A stretch of 40,921 bases of DNA from Mesostigma viride (lineage: Eukaryota > Streptophyta > Mesostigmatophyceae > Mesostigmatales > Mesostigmataceae), in assembly GCA_009746045.1 (NCBI GenBank), contig RPFO01000016.1, positions 1,367,604 to 1,408,524 on the forward strand. Reading direction: 5' to 3'. Below, piece by piece: positions 20,867 through 30,641 of the stretch; the first letter of the stretch is position 1, and the number at the start of each line of letters is the position of its first letter. Position numbers and translations under genes: made by a program. The notes under the pieces are model-generated. The model worked only from the letters and a program-made list of their open reading frames with translations. It was not told the DNA's origin and ran no database searches.

Positions 20867-22860
20867 TGGACTGTTGCAGGCAGCATGTAGACCATGAAAA
20901 TAGACCACCCACGAAAATTGGGCTCATTCTGAGCTCAAATGGTGACATGTGACAGCATACATGTGCAGTTTTTCGTCATTTCCCCCCTTTACTTACATGA
21001 AACAAATATGAATAGTGGACAAATGAACTCATTTCAGGCTGGATTCTTGCAGGCAGCATCTAGACCATGAAAATAGACCACCCACAAAAATTGGGCTCAT
21101 TCTGAGCTCAAATGGTGACATGTGACAGCATACATGTGCAGTTTTTCGTCATTTTCCCCCTTTTCTTACATGAAACAAATATGAATAGTGGACAAATGAA
21201 CTCATTTCAGGCTGGATTCTTGCAGGCAGCATGTAGACCATGAAAATAGACCACCCACAAAAATTGGGCTCATTCTGAGCTCAAATGGTGACATGTGACA
21301 GCATACATGTGCAGTTTTTCGTCATTTTCCCCCTTTTCTTACATGAAACAAATATGAATAGTGGACAAATGAACTCATTTCAGGCTGGATTCTTGCAGGC
21401 AGCATGTAGACCATGAAAATAGACCACCCACAAAAATTGGGCTCATTCTGAGCTCAAATGGTGACATGTGACAGCATACATGTGCAGTTTTTCGTCATTT
21501 TCCCCCTTTTCTGACATGAAACAAATATGAATAGTGAACAAATGAACTCATATCAGGCTGGATTCTTGCAGGCAGCATTATACCATGAAAATAGACCACC
21601 CACAAAAATTGGGCTCATTATGAGCTCAAATGGTGACATGTGACAGCATACATGTGCAGTTTTTCGTCATTTTCCCCCTTTTCTTACATGAAACAAATAT
21701 GAATAGTGAACAAATGAACTCATTTCAGGCTGGATTCTTGCAAGCAGCATCTAGACCATGAAAATAGACCACCCACAAAAATTGGGCTCATTCTGAGCTC
21801 AAATGGTGACATGTGACAGTAAATATGCAGTTTTTCGTCATTTTCCCCCTTTTCTGACATGAAACAAATAGGAATATGAACAAATGAACTCATATCAGCT
21901 GCCAGGATTCTTGCAAGCAACATTTAAACCATAATACTACACCACCTACAAAAATTGGGCTCATTATGAGCTCAAATGGTGACATGTGACAGTATAAATA
22001 TGCAGTTTTTCGTCATTTTCATCGTTTTCTTACACGAAATAAATAGGAATCATGACCAAATGAACTCATATCGAGCTGGATTCTTGCAAGCACATTTAAA
22101 CCATAATACTGACCACCTACAAAAATTGGGCTCATTATGAGCTCAAATGGTGACATGTGACAGTATAAATATGCAACCTTTTGTCATTTGCACCGGTTTC
22201 TTACATGAAACAAATAGGAATCATGAACCAATGAACTCATATCCAGCTGGATTCTTGCAAGCTACATTTAAACCATAATACTACACCACCTACAAAAATT
22301 GGGCTCATTATGAGCTCAAATGGTGACATGTGACAGTATAAATATGCAGTTTTACGCCATTTTCATCGTTTTCTTACACGAAATAAATAGGAATCATGAC
22401 CAAATGAGCTCATATCGAGCTGGATTCTTGCAAGCTACATTTAAACCATAATACTAGACCACCTACAAAAATTGGGCTCATTATGAGCTCAAATGGTGAC
22501 ATGTGACAGTATAAATATGCAACCTTTTGTCATTTGCACCGGTTTCTTACATGAAACAAATAGGAATCATGAACCAATGAACTCATATCCAGCTGGATTC
22601 TTGCAAGCTACATTTAAACCATAATACTACACCACCTACAAAAATTGGGCTCATTATGAGCTCAAATGGTGACATGTGACAGTATGAATATGCAGTTTTA
22701 CGCCATTTGCACCGGTTTCTTACATGAAACAAATAGGAATCATGACCAAATGAACTCATATCAAGCTGGATTCTTGCAAGCAACATTTAAACCATAATAC
22801 TAGACCACCTACAAAAATTGGGCTCATTCGATCTGAGCTCAAATGGTGACATGTGACAGT
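20867..22860 (+). repeat. 173-bp satellite, forward array, about 12 units
   Basis: Units beginning GCTGGATTCTTGCA recur at 20867, 21038, 21211, 21384, 21557, 21729, about 21898, about 22077, 22246, 22419, 22592 and 22765. Each unit holds the palindromes GAGCTC and ACATGT and the phrase AAAAATTGGGCTCATT. Units before about 21800 are one subtype (CATGAAAATAGACCACCCAC). Later units are a diverged subtype (AACCATAATACTACACCACC). No gene is inside; short ORFs are repeat artefacts. Confidence 0.96.
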
Positions 22861-22863
22861 ATA

Positions 22864-23067
22864 TGAAAAGAGACAACAAACGTGGACTGAAGCATTGGCA
22901 CGCTGAGCCCCGTGCATGTCTGAGACCAGTTGTCTGAAAAGAGACAACAAACGTGGCAGCATGGCACGCCGAGCCCCGTGCATGTCTGAGACCAGTTGTC
23001 TGAAAAGAGACAACAAACGTGGAAGCATGGCACGCCGAGCCCCGTGCATGTCTGAGACCAGTTGTCT
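22864..23067. repeat. About 68-bp tandem repeat, three units
   Basis: Units starting TGAAAAGAGACAACAAACGT lie at 22864, 22935 and 23001. They share GCACGCYGAGCCCCGTGCAT and GTCTGAGACCAGTTGTC. Confidence 0.93.
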
Positions 23068-23124
23068 GAACTGAAACGTAAAAAGCGCGGATCCGCGTAA
23101 GGCGCGATGTCTACTGGCTCAGGA

Positions 23125-23147
23125 CATATATATATATATATATATAA
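23125..23147. repeat. (TA)n microsatellite
   Basis: About 11 TA units between the 68-bp repeats and a LINE 3'-end fragment. Confidence 0.9.
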
Positions 23148-23194
23148 GTAACATTTAAACTCAGCCCAGTTTTGACGTCATTTCCAACTGAAAA

Positions 23195-23270
23195 AATTAT
23201 TAATTAAATAATTCATTGATAAAACACGCGCTCCTATTGGGGAGTCGCAGAGCACAATAATACATGTTAA
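23195..23270 (-). mobile_element. LINE 3'-end fragment with hairpin and AATT-type tail
   Basis: On the minus strand GTGCTCTGCGACTCCCCAAT precedes AGGAGCGCGTG, then an A/T tail of AATTATTTAATTAATAATT. The hairpin resembles that at 19980-20010. Confidence 0.5.
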
Positions 23271-23470
23271 AGTGCTTTTCATCCCTGTATGTTGCACGCT
23301 GGGATCTAAAACTGAAAAATTTAAACTCACATCAATAAGGCTAGTCTGAGTCTGAGTCATCAATTATGTGGGGAGGGCGGCGCTTGTGGCGCGGGGTCGC
23401 CTTCGCTTGCTTGCTAGCCGTGCCCCGGTGTGCGACCTGCTTCGATCCGAACGCACTCTACTATCTCCGC

Positions 23471-23761
23471 CTAACCTCGCGCAGTCGAGTCGGGTGGCAG
23501 ATTGGGTAACTCTACACCTGGGCATGCGCAAAGCGCAGCTCGCACCTCATCTAACCCTACTATTTCATCGTCCCCGTCTGTGTAGAGCACATGGACCATG
23601 TTGTGCTCCTTATTAAACGCCGTCACATGGGCATGATACCGCTTCTCCCCTGAGTTTGGGCCTGAAAATATCTTGCATACCGGGGTCCCCACCAACCATT
23701 CCGGCTCGTGCACGTCCATGACATGCGATTTGAAAAGTGCCATCGCCGTCTTCTCCGCCAT
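23471..23761 (-). CDS. Small Tudor-like domain ORF carried inside the 5.5-kb element
   Basis: ATG-initiated 96-codon frame: an N-terminal MAEKTAMALFKSHVMDV, then LVGTPVCKIF, HAHVTAFNKEHNMVHVLY and TDGDDEIVGLDEV. The pattern 'LVGx.V.K.F ... V..(F/Y)(D/N).E...(V/Y)HVxYxDGD.E.(V/L).L.EV' is the Tudor/Agenet-like fold found in plant and algal chromatin and histone-reader proteins. The frame is intact and starts cleanly, but it is far shorter than such proteins, so it is probably a captured gene piece or a truncated domain. It is the only protein-like ORF in the element. A functional role is unproven. Confidence 0.5.
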   Translation of the reverse strand: MAEKTAMALFKSHVMDVHEPEWLVGTPVCKIFSGPNSGEKRYHAHVTAFNKEHNMVHVLYTDGDDEIVGLDEVRAALCACPGVELPNLPPDSTARG

Positions 23762-23815
23762 CGCTGATTCCGTTTTCTGTGCTTATTCCGTTTTCCCACC
23801 CCTCATGTTTCGCGC

Positions 23816-25124
23816 ACATACGAAAAGGACTTGAATTTCCTTGCTAACAGGTCGGTCTCGGCAATTCATCTTGCATTCACTGGAATTCATTCATCGAAGC
23901 CCCGAGACTGCCCGTCCAGTCTGAACATACGAAAAGGACTTGAATTTCCTTGCTAACAGGTCGGTCTCGGCAATTCATCTTGCATTCACTGGAATTCACT
24001 CATCGAAGCCCCGAGACTGCCCGTCCAGTCTGAACATACGAAAAGGACTTGAATTTCCTTGCTAACAGGTCGGTCTCGGCAATTCATCTTGCATTCACTG
24101 GAATTCACTCATCGAAGCCCCGAGACTGCCCGTCCAGTCTGAACATACGAAAAGGACTTGAATTTCCTTGCTAACAGGTCGGTCTCGGCAATTCATCTTG
24201 CATTCACTGGAATTCACTCATCGAAGCCCCGAGACTGCCCGTCCAGTCTGAACATACGAAAAGGACTTGAATTTCCTTGCTAACAGGTCGGTCTCGGCAA
24301 TTCATCTTGCATTCACTGGAATTCACTCATCGAAGCCCCGAGACTGCCCGTCCAGTCTGAACATACGAAAAGGACTTGAATTTCCTTGCTAACAGGTCGG
24401 TCTCGGCAATTCATCTTGCATTCACTGGAATTCACTCATCGAAGCCCCGAGACTGCCCGTCCAGTCTGAACATACGAAAAGGACTTGAATTTCCTTGCTA
24501 ACAGGTCGGTCTCGGCAATTCATCTTGCATTCACTGGAATTCACTCATCGAAGCCCCGAGACTGCCCGTCCAGTCTGAACATACGAAAAGGACTTGAATT
24601 TCCTTGCTAACAGGTCGGTCTCGGCAATTCATCTTGCATTCACTGGAATTCACTCATCGAAGCCCTGAGACTGCCCGTCCAGTCTGAACATACGAAAAGG
24701 ACTTGAATTTCCTTGCTAACAGGTCGGTCTCGGCAATTCATCTTGCATTCACTGGAATTCACTCATCGAAGCCCCGAGACTGCCCGTCCAGTCTGAACAT
24801 ACGAAAAGGACTTGAATTTCCTTGCTAACAGGTCGGTCTCGGCAATTCATCTTGCATTCACTGGAATTCACTCATCGAAGCCCCGAGACTGCCCGTCCAG
24901 TCTGAACATACGAAAAGGACTTGAATTTCCTTGCTAACAGGTCGGTCTCGGCAATTCATCTTGCATTCACTGGAATTCACTCATCGAAGCCCCGAGACTG
25001 CCCGTCCAGTCTGAACATACGAAAAGGACTTGAATTTCCTTGCTAACAGGTCGGTCTCGGCAATTCATCTTGCATTCACTGGAATTCATTCATCGAAGAC
25101 CCGAGACTGCCCGTCCAGTCTGAA
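23816..25124. repeat. 109-bp tandem array, 12 units
   Basis: Units start ACATACGAAAAGGACTTGAA at exact 109-bp steps from 23816. Copies are nearly identical. The outermost two have ATTCATTCATCG where the inner ten have ATTCACTCATCG. Each unit holds inverted repeats GACTG/CAGTC (6-nt loop) and GTCTCGG/CCGAGAC. There is no spacer diversity, so it is not CRISPR-like. Read-through frames are absent. Confidence 0.98.
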
Positions 25125-25194
25125 CTTCATACTACCGTTGTACGAAATTCAGACTGCACGAACCTCGAGGATTGTCAATGAATGCCCATGAATT

Positions 25195-26175
25195 TCATTT
25201 GGTCGCACAAAAATGTTTTATTCAAGAGAACAGTGGCAATGGCATCAAACTGCATTGTTTTCCTTTCATTTGTCACCTTTTGAGCTGTAAACAGTCTATT
25301 TTGATGGTCTACATGCTGCTTACAAGTTTCCAGCCTGATCTGAGTTCATTTGTTCAATATTCATATTTGTTTCATGTAAGATAACCGAGAAAATGACGAA
25401 AAACTGCACATGTATGCTGTCACGTGTCACCATTTGAGCTCAGAATGAGCCCAATTTTTGTGGGTGGTCTATTTTCATGGTCTAGATGCTGCCTGCAAGA
25501 ACCCAGCCTGATATGAGTTCATTTGTTCACTGTTCATATTTGTTTCATGTAAGAAAAGGGGGAAAATGACGAAAAACTGCACATGTATGCTGTCACATGT
25601 CACCATTTGAGCTCAGAATGAGCCCAATTTTTGTGGGTGGTCTATTTTCATGGTCTAGATGCTGCCTGCAAGAACCCAGCCTGATATGAGTTCATTTGTT
25701 CACTATTCATATTTGTTTCATGTAAGAAAAGGGGGAAAATGACGAAAAACTGCACATGTATGCGGTCAAATGTCACCATTTGAGCTCAGAATGAGCCCAA
25801 TTTTTGTGGGTGGTCTATTTTCATGGTCTAGATGCTGCCTGCAAGAACCCAGCCTGATATGAGTTCATTTGTTCACTGTTCATATTTGTTTCATGTAAGA
25901 AAAGGGGGAAAATGACGAAAAACTGCACATGTATGCTGTCACATGTCACCATTTGAGCTCAGAATGAGCCCAATTTTTGTGGGTGGTCTATTTTCATGGT
26001 ATAAATGCTGCCTGCAAGAATCCAGCCTGATATGAGTTCATTTGTTCACTATTCATATTTGTTTCATGTAAGAAAAGGGGGAAAATGACGAAAAACTGCA
26101 CATGTATGCTGTCACATGTCACCATTTGAGCTCAGAATGAGCCCAATTTTTGTGGGTGGTCTATTTTCATGGTCT
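25195..26175 (-). repeat. 173-bp satellite, inverted array, about 5 units plus a diverged one
   Basis: Inverted copies of the 20867-22860 satellite: CAGCCTGAT at 25331, 25504, 25677, 25850 and 26023, at exact 173-bp steps. A diverged partial unit precedes at 25195-25330. All good units belong to the outer subtype of the left array. Confidence 0.96.
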
Positions 26176-26249
26176 GAAGGCTGGATGACCCCTGCTTTAT
26201 TGACAAATATAAGGATTTAATCACATGTGGAAAAATTGAGTAAAATTTA

Positions 26250-26280
26250 TGAAATTGAGCAAACACTTATGAATCCCCTC
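26250..26280 (-). repeat. Right terminal inverted repeat of the 5.5-kb element
   Basis: Complement of the left terminus; reads TGAAATTGAGCAAACACTTA, then TGAATCCCCTC, on the plus strand. Confidence 0.88.
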
Positions 26281-26598
26281 TTGCGGATATTTCCTCGTAA
26301 ATGGTGGGAGAGCGATCGCAGCAATGGTGCTCACCACAGTAGACACTCCCGGCCAGCTAGGCTCGAAACACACGCCCTGATCAAGCATGCTGTTTCCGGC
26401 CCCACCGTCTAGGTCATCTAGTCGCTCAACACGTAAGCCAGCCATAATTTCAATGCACACGGATACACATTTCCATCACCATTCATATTCATCATCCTGA
26501 ACGACTCGAACACGCGGACAAGATAACGGCAGGCTCGAGCTACCACATGTGGTCCGGATTCTCCCGATTTCTGGCCTGCGCTGGTTGTCTCCTTGATA
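26281..26598 (+). mobile_element. Family M copy 2, part right of the 5.5-kb insertion, with M terminus
   Basis: Matches copy 1 (15990-16300, inverted) almost base for base, including GCGATCGCAGCAATGGTGCT and the terminus ending GGTTGTCTCCTTGATA at 26598. Confidence 0.85.
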
Positions 26599-26652
26599 TG
26601 CAAACAATCCTACCGGTCTAATCTATCTACAATGGCGAGCCAACTCTAGTCT

Positions 26653-26717
26653 AAGCTCTCTACCCGAGGAGTACGAGTCTAATGAATTAATTAATTAATT
26701 AAGCTCTCTACCCGAGG
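26653..26717. mobile_element. 31-bp minimal LINE-end insertion with 17-bp target duplication
   Basis: AAGCTCTCTACCCGAGG occurs exactly at 26653-26669 and 26701-26717. Between them is only AGTACGAGTCT plus an AATGAATTAATTAATTAATT tail. The 'ACGAGTCT + AATT' end also terminates the LINE piece at 19958-20014. This is an extremely 5'-truncated retrotransposition event. Confidence 0.8.
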
Positions 26718-26759
26718 GGACCGGTCTGGCGTGCCTCCCGCGTGTTTGCAAACGCGGGC

Positions 26760-27270
26760 GCTTCCCCACGGGAGGGGTTTCGTTGTCCTCTATGACCTGG
26801 GCCCCGGCACTTGCATGGCCTGGTCCACCATGTCTTGTTCCGAATGACGGAGAGGCCTAGGCCCCCCATGTCCGCGACTAGCTGTTCTTGGAAGGGGCGG
26901 GCCTTGCGGCGGCGAGCATTGCTGGGCCCGGCGGCCACGTAAGGAGGTGCCGGCCAGGCTGAGCGCTGGGCGCAGCCCCGCGGGGGGGCCACGTCAGTGA
27001 GGTGTCGATCGACCTGGTTGGTGCGATCGGAGAGTCTCGCTAACCTTGGTGGCCGTCCAGGGCAGTGTGCAGGCGGTTCAGGATGAGCCGCATGAGAAGC
27101 TTTGTCCCGAAGAGCTGTGCACAGGACACCAGTGTCCTCAAACTTGGCGGCGAGTTTCACGACCGTGGCCGGATATCTCAGTCGTCGGAGCCTGTGGCTC
27201 GGCATCGTAACGCAGGCCTGCGCTGGACCGTCTCCATGACCTAGATCGCGGGAGGTGAAAGGAGGCATGT
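26760..27270 (-). mobile_element. Family M, copy 3 (internal, decayed coding)
   Basis: Homologous to 16400-16650 in the same orientation. The minus frame includes EQLVADMGGLGLSVIRNK, and further upstream KLAAKFEDTGVLCTALRDKA and RLSDRTNQVDRHLTD. The protein family is not recognised; the frame is broken near the C-terminus compared with copy 1. Confidence 0.6.
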
Positions 27271-27496
27271 CTGACGGGTCGCCGAGTGGGCCGGCCAGTG
27301 GGGGGACTATCTATAGGTAGTCCGCCGCTGACCCGGGCGGGGCCGGGGGCCTAGCTGGGCCGCCTGGCAGCCAGGGCGGCCTAGCTGGCGGGCGGCGTCT
27401 CAGGAGCAAGGGCGGGGGCGGCGCAGCCGTCCCCAGGATGTCTGCAGTGGCTGCGGCCCAGGTGATCGGAGCCGCTTGCCGGGCCGGGGCCCCGGT

Positions 27497-27723
27497 ATCA
27501 ACGAGACAACCAGGGCAGGCCAGTAATCGGGAGAATCCCCCGGTATGTACGTCGTGACGGTGGGGTCGGCCGAGGCCGTCCGGGTGCCCGGCGAGGTGCT
27601 TGTACCAGAACCAGGACCCCTTGCTGTCATTCTTCTGCTAGCTGGCAGGTGCGCAGGTCCTTGACCATCTGCTGAGCGTTGCAACATGTCTCCCGATTTC
27701 TGGCCTGCGCTGGTTGTCTCCTT
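27497..27723. mobile_element. About 225-bp MITE-like element with family M termini
   Basis: The left end ATCAACGAGACAACCAGGGC and the right end CTGCGCTGGTTGTCTCCTT are inverted copies of each other over about 32 bp with three mismatches. These termini equal the family M terminus. The interior is short and unrelated to the M coding body. Confidence 0.75.
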
Positions 27724-27800
27724 AAAATTAAATTAAATTAAATTAAATTATAACATGCCTCCGTTCAATGGGAGATCATGTAGCACATATTCCATGATGG
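27724..27800 (-). mobile_element. ORF1-type retroelement 3' end with (AATTT)n tail
   Basis: On the plus strand, five AAATT units are followed by ATAACATGCCTCCGTTCAAT and GGGAGATCATGTAGCACATA. This is the inverted, diverged 3' end of the family seen at 33300 and 32760. Confidence 0.65.
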
Positions 27801-28023
27801 ATGGGTGGAGACGTGGAGTGGAGGAAGCCACGTAATCGAACAAATTAACCTAACTCTAAGCTATCTAGTCTAGAAAATCCTAACTACACTACTCATCAAA
27901 ACGCCTCCTCCTCTTGGGGGGAGGTGGCTTGCCCACAGGGGCTGGCGTGTGAGCCTTGACAATCTTCTGCCACCGCGTCGATCTTGTGCTGCATGGCAGT
28001 CCAAAGAAGGGAGAGAGAGTGGA

Positions 28024-28140
28024 TTAATTAATTAATGAACTAATTAGGAACATAACTCCGTCGGGAGTAAATGTAGCACATATCGCAGAGAAGGGGCATA
28101 TGGCTTTTAATACATTCTAGGCTACTTCCTGCAAGGGTGG
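28024..28140 (-). mobile_element. ORF1-type retroelement 3' end with (AATT)n tail
   Basis: An ATTAATTAATTAATG tail, then GGAACATAACTCCGTCGGGA and GTAAATGTAGCACATA, then CTACTTCCTGCAAGGGTGGG. The ACTCC/GGAGT stem is kept with loop CGAC. Confidence 0.75.
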
Positions 28141-28251
28141 GAATGAGAGAGTGGATGCGATGTTCAAACTAGGCTGGGACCACTAGGTCGGCCAGCATGC
28201 AACATCTGGGTGTAGTTCATGGCATGTTTCCCTACCCTTTCCTCCCTAATC

Positions 28252-28930
28252 TCCAACTACAAATTAATGCCAATAGCCAGAAACGCCTTCAAGCCACCGC
28301 CAACGCCCTTGAGAGCTTGCATGACACTGCCGGCCTCACCGCCCAGGCGGTGAAGGACATCGCCGCCCAGCCGGCGCCTGCTGGCCCGGCTGGCGATGCT
28401 CCCTCCACCTGGGCGGACTTGCTTAAGCAACACACCACCTCCACCACCTCCACCATCTCGGCACAACTCAAGCAACAAGCCCTCCACCTTCGCGAGGAAG
28501 CCGACATAGCCGGCGCAGCCACAATGTCATCGTCAAGCACTTCGACCAGCCGGCAGGTGAGACCTCCACGAGCCTTCTTGAGGCATTTAAGCGCGCCATT
28601 TTTGCCCCCATGTTACTCACTGGTGAGCTGGACATGTCGGCTGTCCGCCTCCCCCGCGCGCGGGGGAAGGCTGGCCCGGCACCCGTGCTCCTCACCTTTA
28701 AGTACATGGCGGACAAGCTGGCGTTCCTTAAATGCCGCAAGAAGCTCTCGGAGACTCGCTTCACGCTGGACGACGACTTGACCCTGACCCAGCAACAGCG
28801 GCGACGCGAGCTACGGCCGATCTACCTTCAGCTCCGGCAGAGCACAAGGGGGAAGCCGGTATACTGGAGGGGGGCGGTCATCCACGGTGACCACAAGCCC
28901 TGGCAGCTAGCCCCCTCCTGCCACCTCAGA
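28252..28930 (+). pseudogene. Retrotransposon ORF1-like (RRM-type) protein gene, one frameshift
   Basis: A coiled-coil-like N-terminal region (LESLHDTAGLTAQAVKDIAA, then WADLLKQHTTSTTSTISAQL) leads through a frameshift near 28507 to NVIVKHFDQPAGETSTSLLE, AVRLPRARGKAGPAPVLLTF, KYMADKLAFLKCRKKL, TLDDDLTLTQQQRRRELRPI and VYWRGAVIHGDHKPW. The layout (coiled coil, RRM-like 'xNVIVKxx', 'R(L)...RGK.GP.P.LLTF....K...L...K' and 'DDDLT..Q...R.EL...Y..LR') matches L1-type ORF1 nucleic-acid-binding proteins. Copy D on the other strand gives the same protein, which supports the reading frame. Its 3' UTR is split by retroelement insertions and continues at 32005. Confidence 0.75.
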
Positions 28931-28944
28931 CTAGGAATATATAT
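28931..28944. repeat. Target site CTAGGAATATATAT, first of three copies
   Basis: Identical at 28931-28944, 31226-31239 and 32005-32018, flanking copies B and C. Confidence 0.85.
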
Positions 28945-30641
28945 TTAACCCCTAAATGGTCTTGCTGCCGATTTTCCGCCAAAAATCGAGTTCCAGCCGA
29001 TGCATCGGCCCCTTCTCGGGGGACCAGATGCCGCGAAATCTATTGAGAATTAGGAAACGTTCAGCTGAGAAGATCGAAAGTTTATAAAATTCTTCACAGC
29101 ATGGTACTAGGGTTTGCATACTTTTGACAAAGTTATAGAGGTGTTCTGGCCGGTCAAAGTACAAGGGGTCAGGGTACTTTTTCACGTACAACGTGCATTC
29201 CGGAAAACGACGACCTGGCCATGGCGGCTTGCGCCCACGCATGGCATTTACGTTTGCGTTCGAATTTTCTGGCCAAACTTAGGATATTGATTTTAAACGT
29301 CCTAAAGATGACACAGGCCAATTTTTGGTTCGCGGGAATGCCATTTGATAGGTGTCGGCAGCGTTCTTGCTGGAAAAAACTGCGATCAGGCCGGACGATA
29401 GAAACGTTGACAGCAATACCTTTCCGGCGTATTTTAAAGGATATATTGGTTTCTTTGTACTTTTTATGATACATAGTAGTCGTAAACGTGCAAGGGTGGC
29501 CAGAAATCGCCGAATCCAGCGACCATGCTGCACAACTTTGGTGTGCCGAAATGCGCCATTTTGCGGCCACCGCCTGGGCCAAGTTAACGCCATCCATGCC
29601 TGGTAAAGCTTAAGCATCGTTTTCCTATCGATGTTTGACGTTTATATATACGTTCTAGCTTGTGTAGCACATTCTTTTTGCACTATTCATGCTCTTTCTT
29701 GACCCTGGCCTGGCCCCTTTCTAAAACACCCTTCTTAGATGCTTCCCTCAGTCAGTTGACCTGCCACAGGGTGATGGTGATAAGTTTTAGAGGCTGTATG
29801 GGTTTGAGTACCTCCATATATGTTTGTTATACATTTCCCATACACATATTGCATGAGTGTGAGGCAGTTGGCTGGTCTCTGTGGCATCATCAAGCACGTA
29901 ACTGGTGAGTAAAAGCTTCCCATTGACAGCATGTGCCACCAGGTGTGCTGGCCATCACCTGGCAAGCTATAGCAGCTTAGGCCTAGTTTATCCTTGCTAG
30001 GGCAGGCTGAAATAGGCTCAACACCACTAGTTTGTTGGTGGCTGCCTCCTAGAATGCATGCCTTGCGTAGGGTGTCCGTACCACGTTACCTACGTGCATG
30101 GACAAGGTGGCACCTGCACATAGGTGCCATGTAAGGGCAGTGTGATGATGCAGTTATGTTTCCCCATCATTGTGGAAGGGAAATGTATTGTTTGGCATGG
30201 TTGGTGGCCATATTAGGAGGTAGTATGCCCACCCCTACTCCCTTGGTTGCTTTTTACCAACGGTACCCCTATGGGCTGTACTGGGTGTAACTGCTGGTAT
30301 ACCCACCCAAATTATGACCCCAATGGCTCAAACTGTTCAGCAACTAATTGTTTATCATCCCTGAAGTGGTAGGTGCCCAGGTCTTATAACATAATTCAAA
30401 ATGCACATTCTACCAAAAATGAAAACGCGCGTCTTGACCCCCCTGACTTTGACGGCAGTTAAACATGGCCTACCCTGCATATATGTGAGGTTGTGATATA
30501 CCAACCCGAAGGGCAACTCATGGACATGCTTGGCCCCCAAGGACAGCCATTGGATATGGGTAGGTTGGATGGCATCTGGTTTGCAAAATTGTGAAGATCC
30601 AGCCGATTTATCGGCAGGATCTCAGACCATTTAGGGGTTAA
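28945..30641. mobile_element. TTAA-flanked TIR element (1689 bp), non-autonomous
   Basis: TTAA at 28945-28948 and 30638-30641 flanks perfect 14-bp inverted ends CCCCTAAATGGTCT, with a further imperfect CTGCCGAT and CCAGCCGAT..ATCGGC subterminal match. TTAA duplication with a C-run terminus is the mark of piggyBac-type elements. Removing it restores AATATATATTTAATAATATA, the 3' junction also seen in copies A and C. I saw no transposase; frames at 29169-29597 (minus) and 29221-29469 (plus) have no recognisable motif. Confidence 0.8.

Larger units (their letters stand above)
20782..26280. mobile_element. 5.5-kb TIR element carrying inverted satellite arrays
   Basis: The ends form a 31-bp terminal inverted repeat with one mismatch: GAGGGGATTCATAGGTGTTT at 20782, and the inverted version ending GAATCCCCTC at 26280. 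Outside it, TTG at 20779-20781 and 26281-26283 is a 3-bp target duplication. The uninterrupted site is present at 15990-16380 (inverted): CCATTTGCTGGTATTTCC against CCATTTG[element]TTGCGGATATTTCC. Inside lie a forward 173-bp satellite array, a 68-bp repeat, a Tudor-like ORF, a 109-bp array and an inverted 173-bp array. No transposase was seen, so it looks non-autonomous. The TSD length would fit CACTA- or Harbinger-like elements, but the terminus does not match CACTA and the superfamily is open. Confidence 0.85.

Noticed and set aside
23816-25124. Regular 109-bp array as a CRISPR
   Set aside because: Units are identical along their whole length with no variable spacers, and the genome is eukaryotic.
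29169-29597. 142-codon ORF as transposase of the TTAA element
   Set aside because: No DDE/DDD spacing, no conserved Trp/Asp blocks and no Cys-rich C-terminus; composition looks like random translation.
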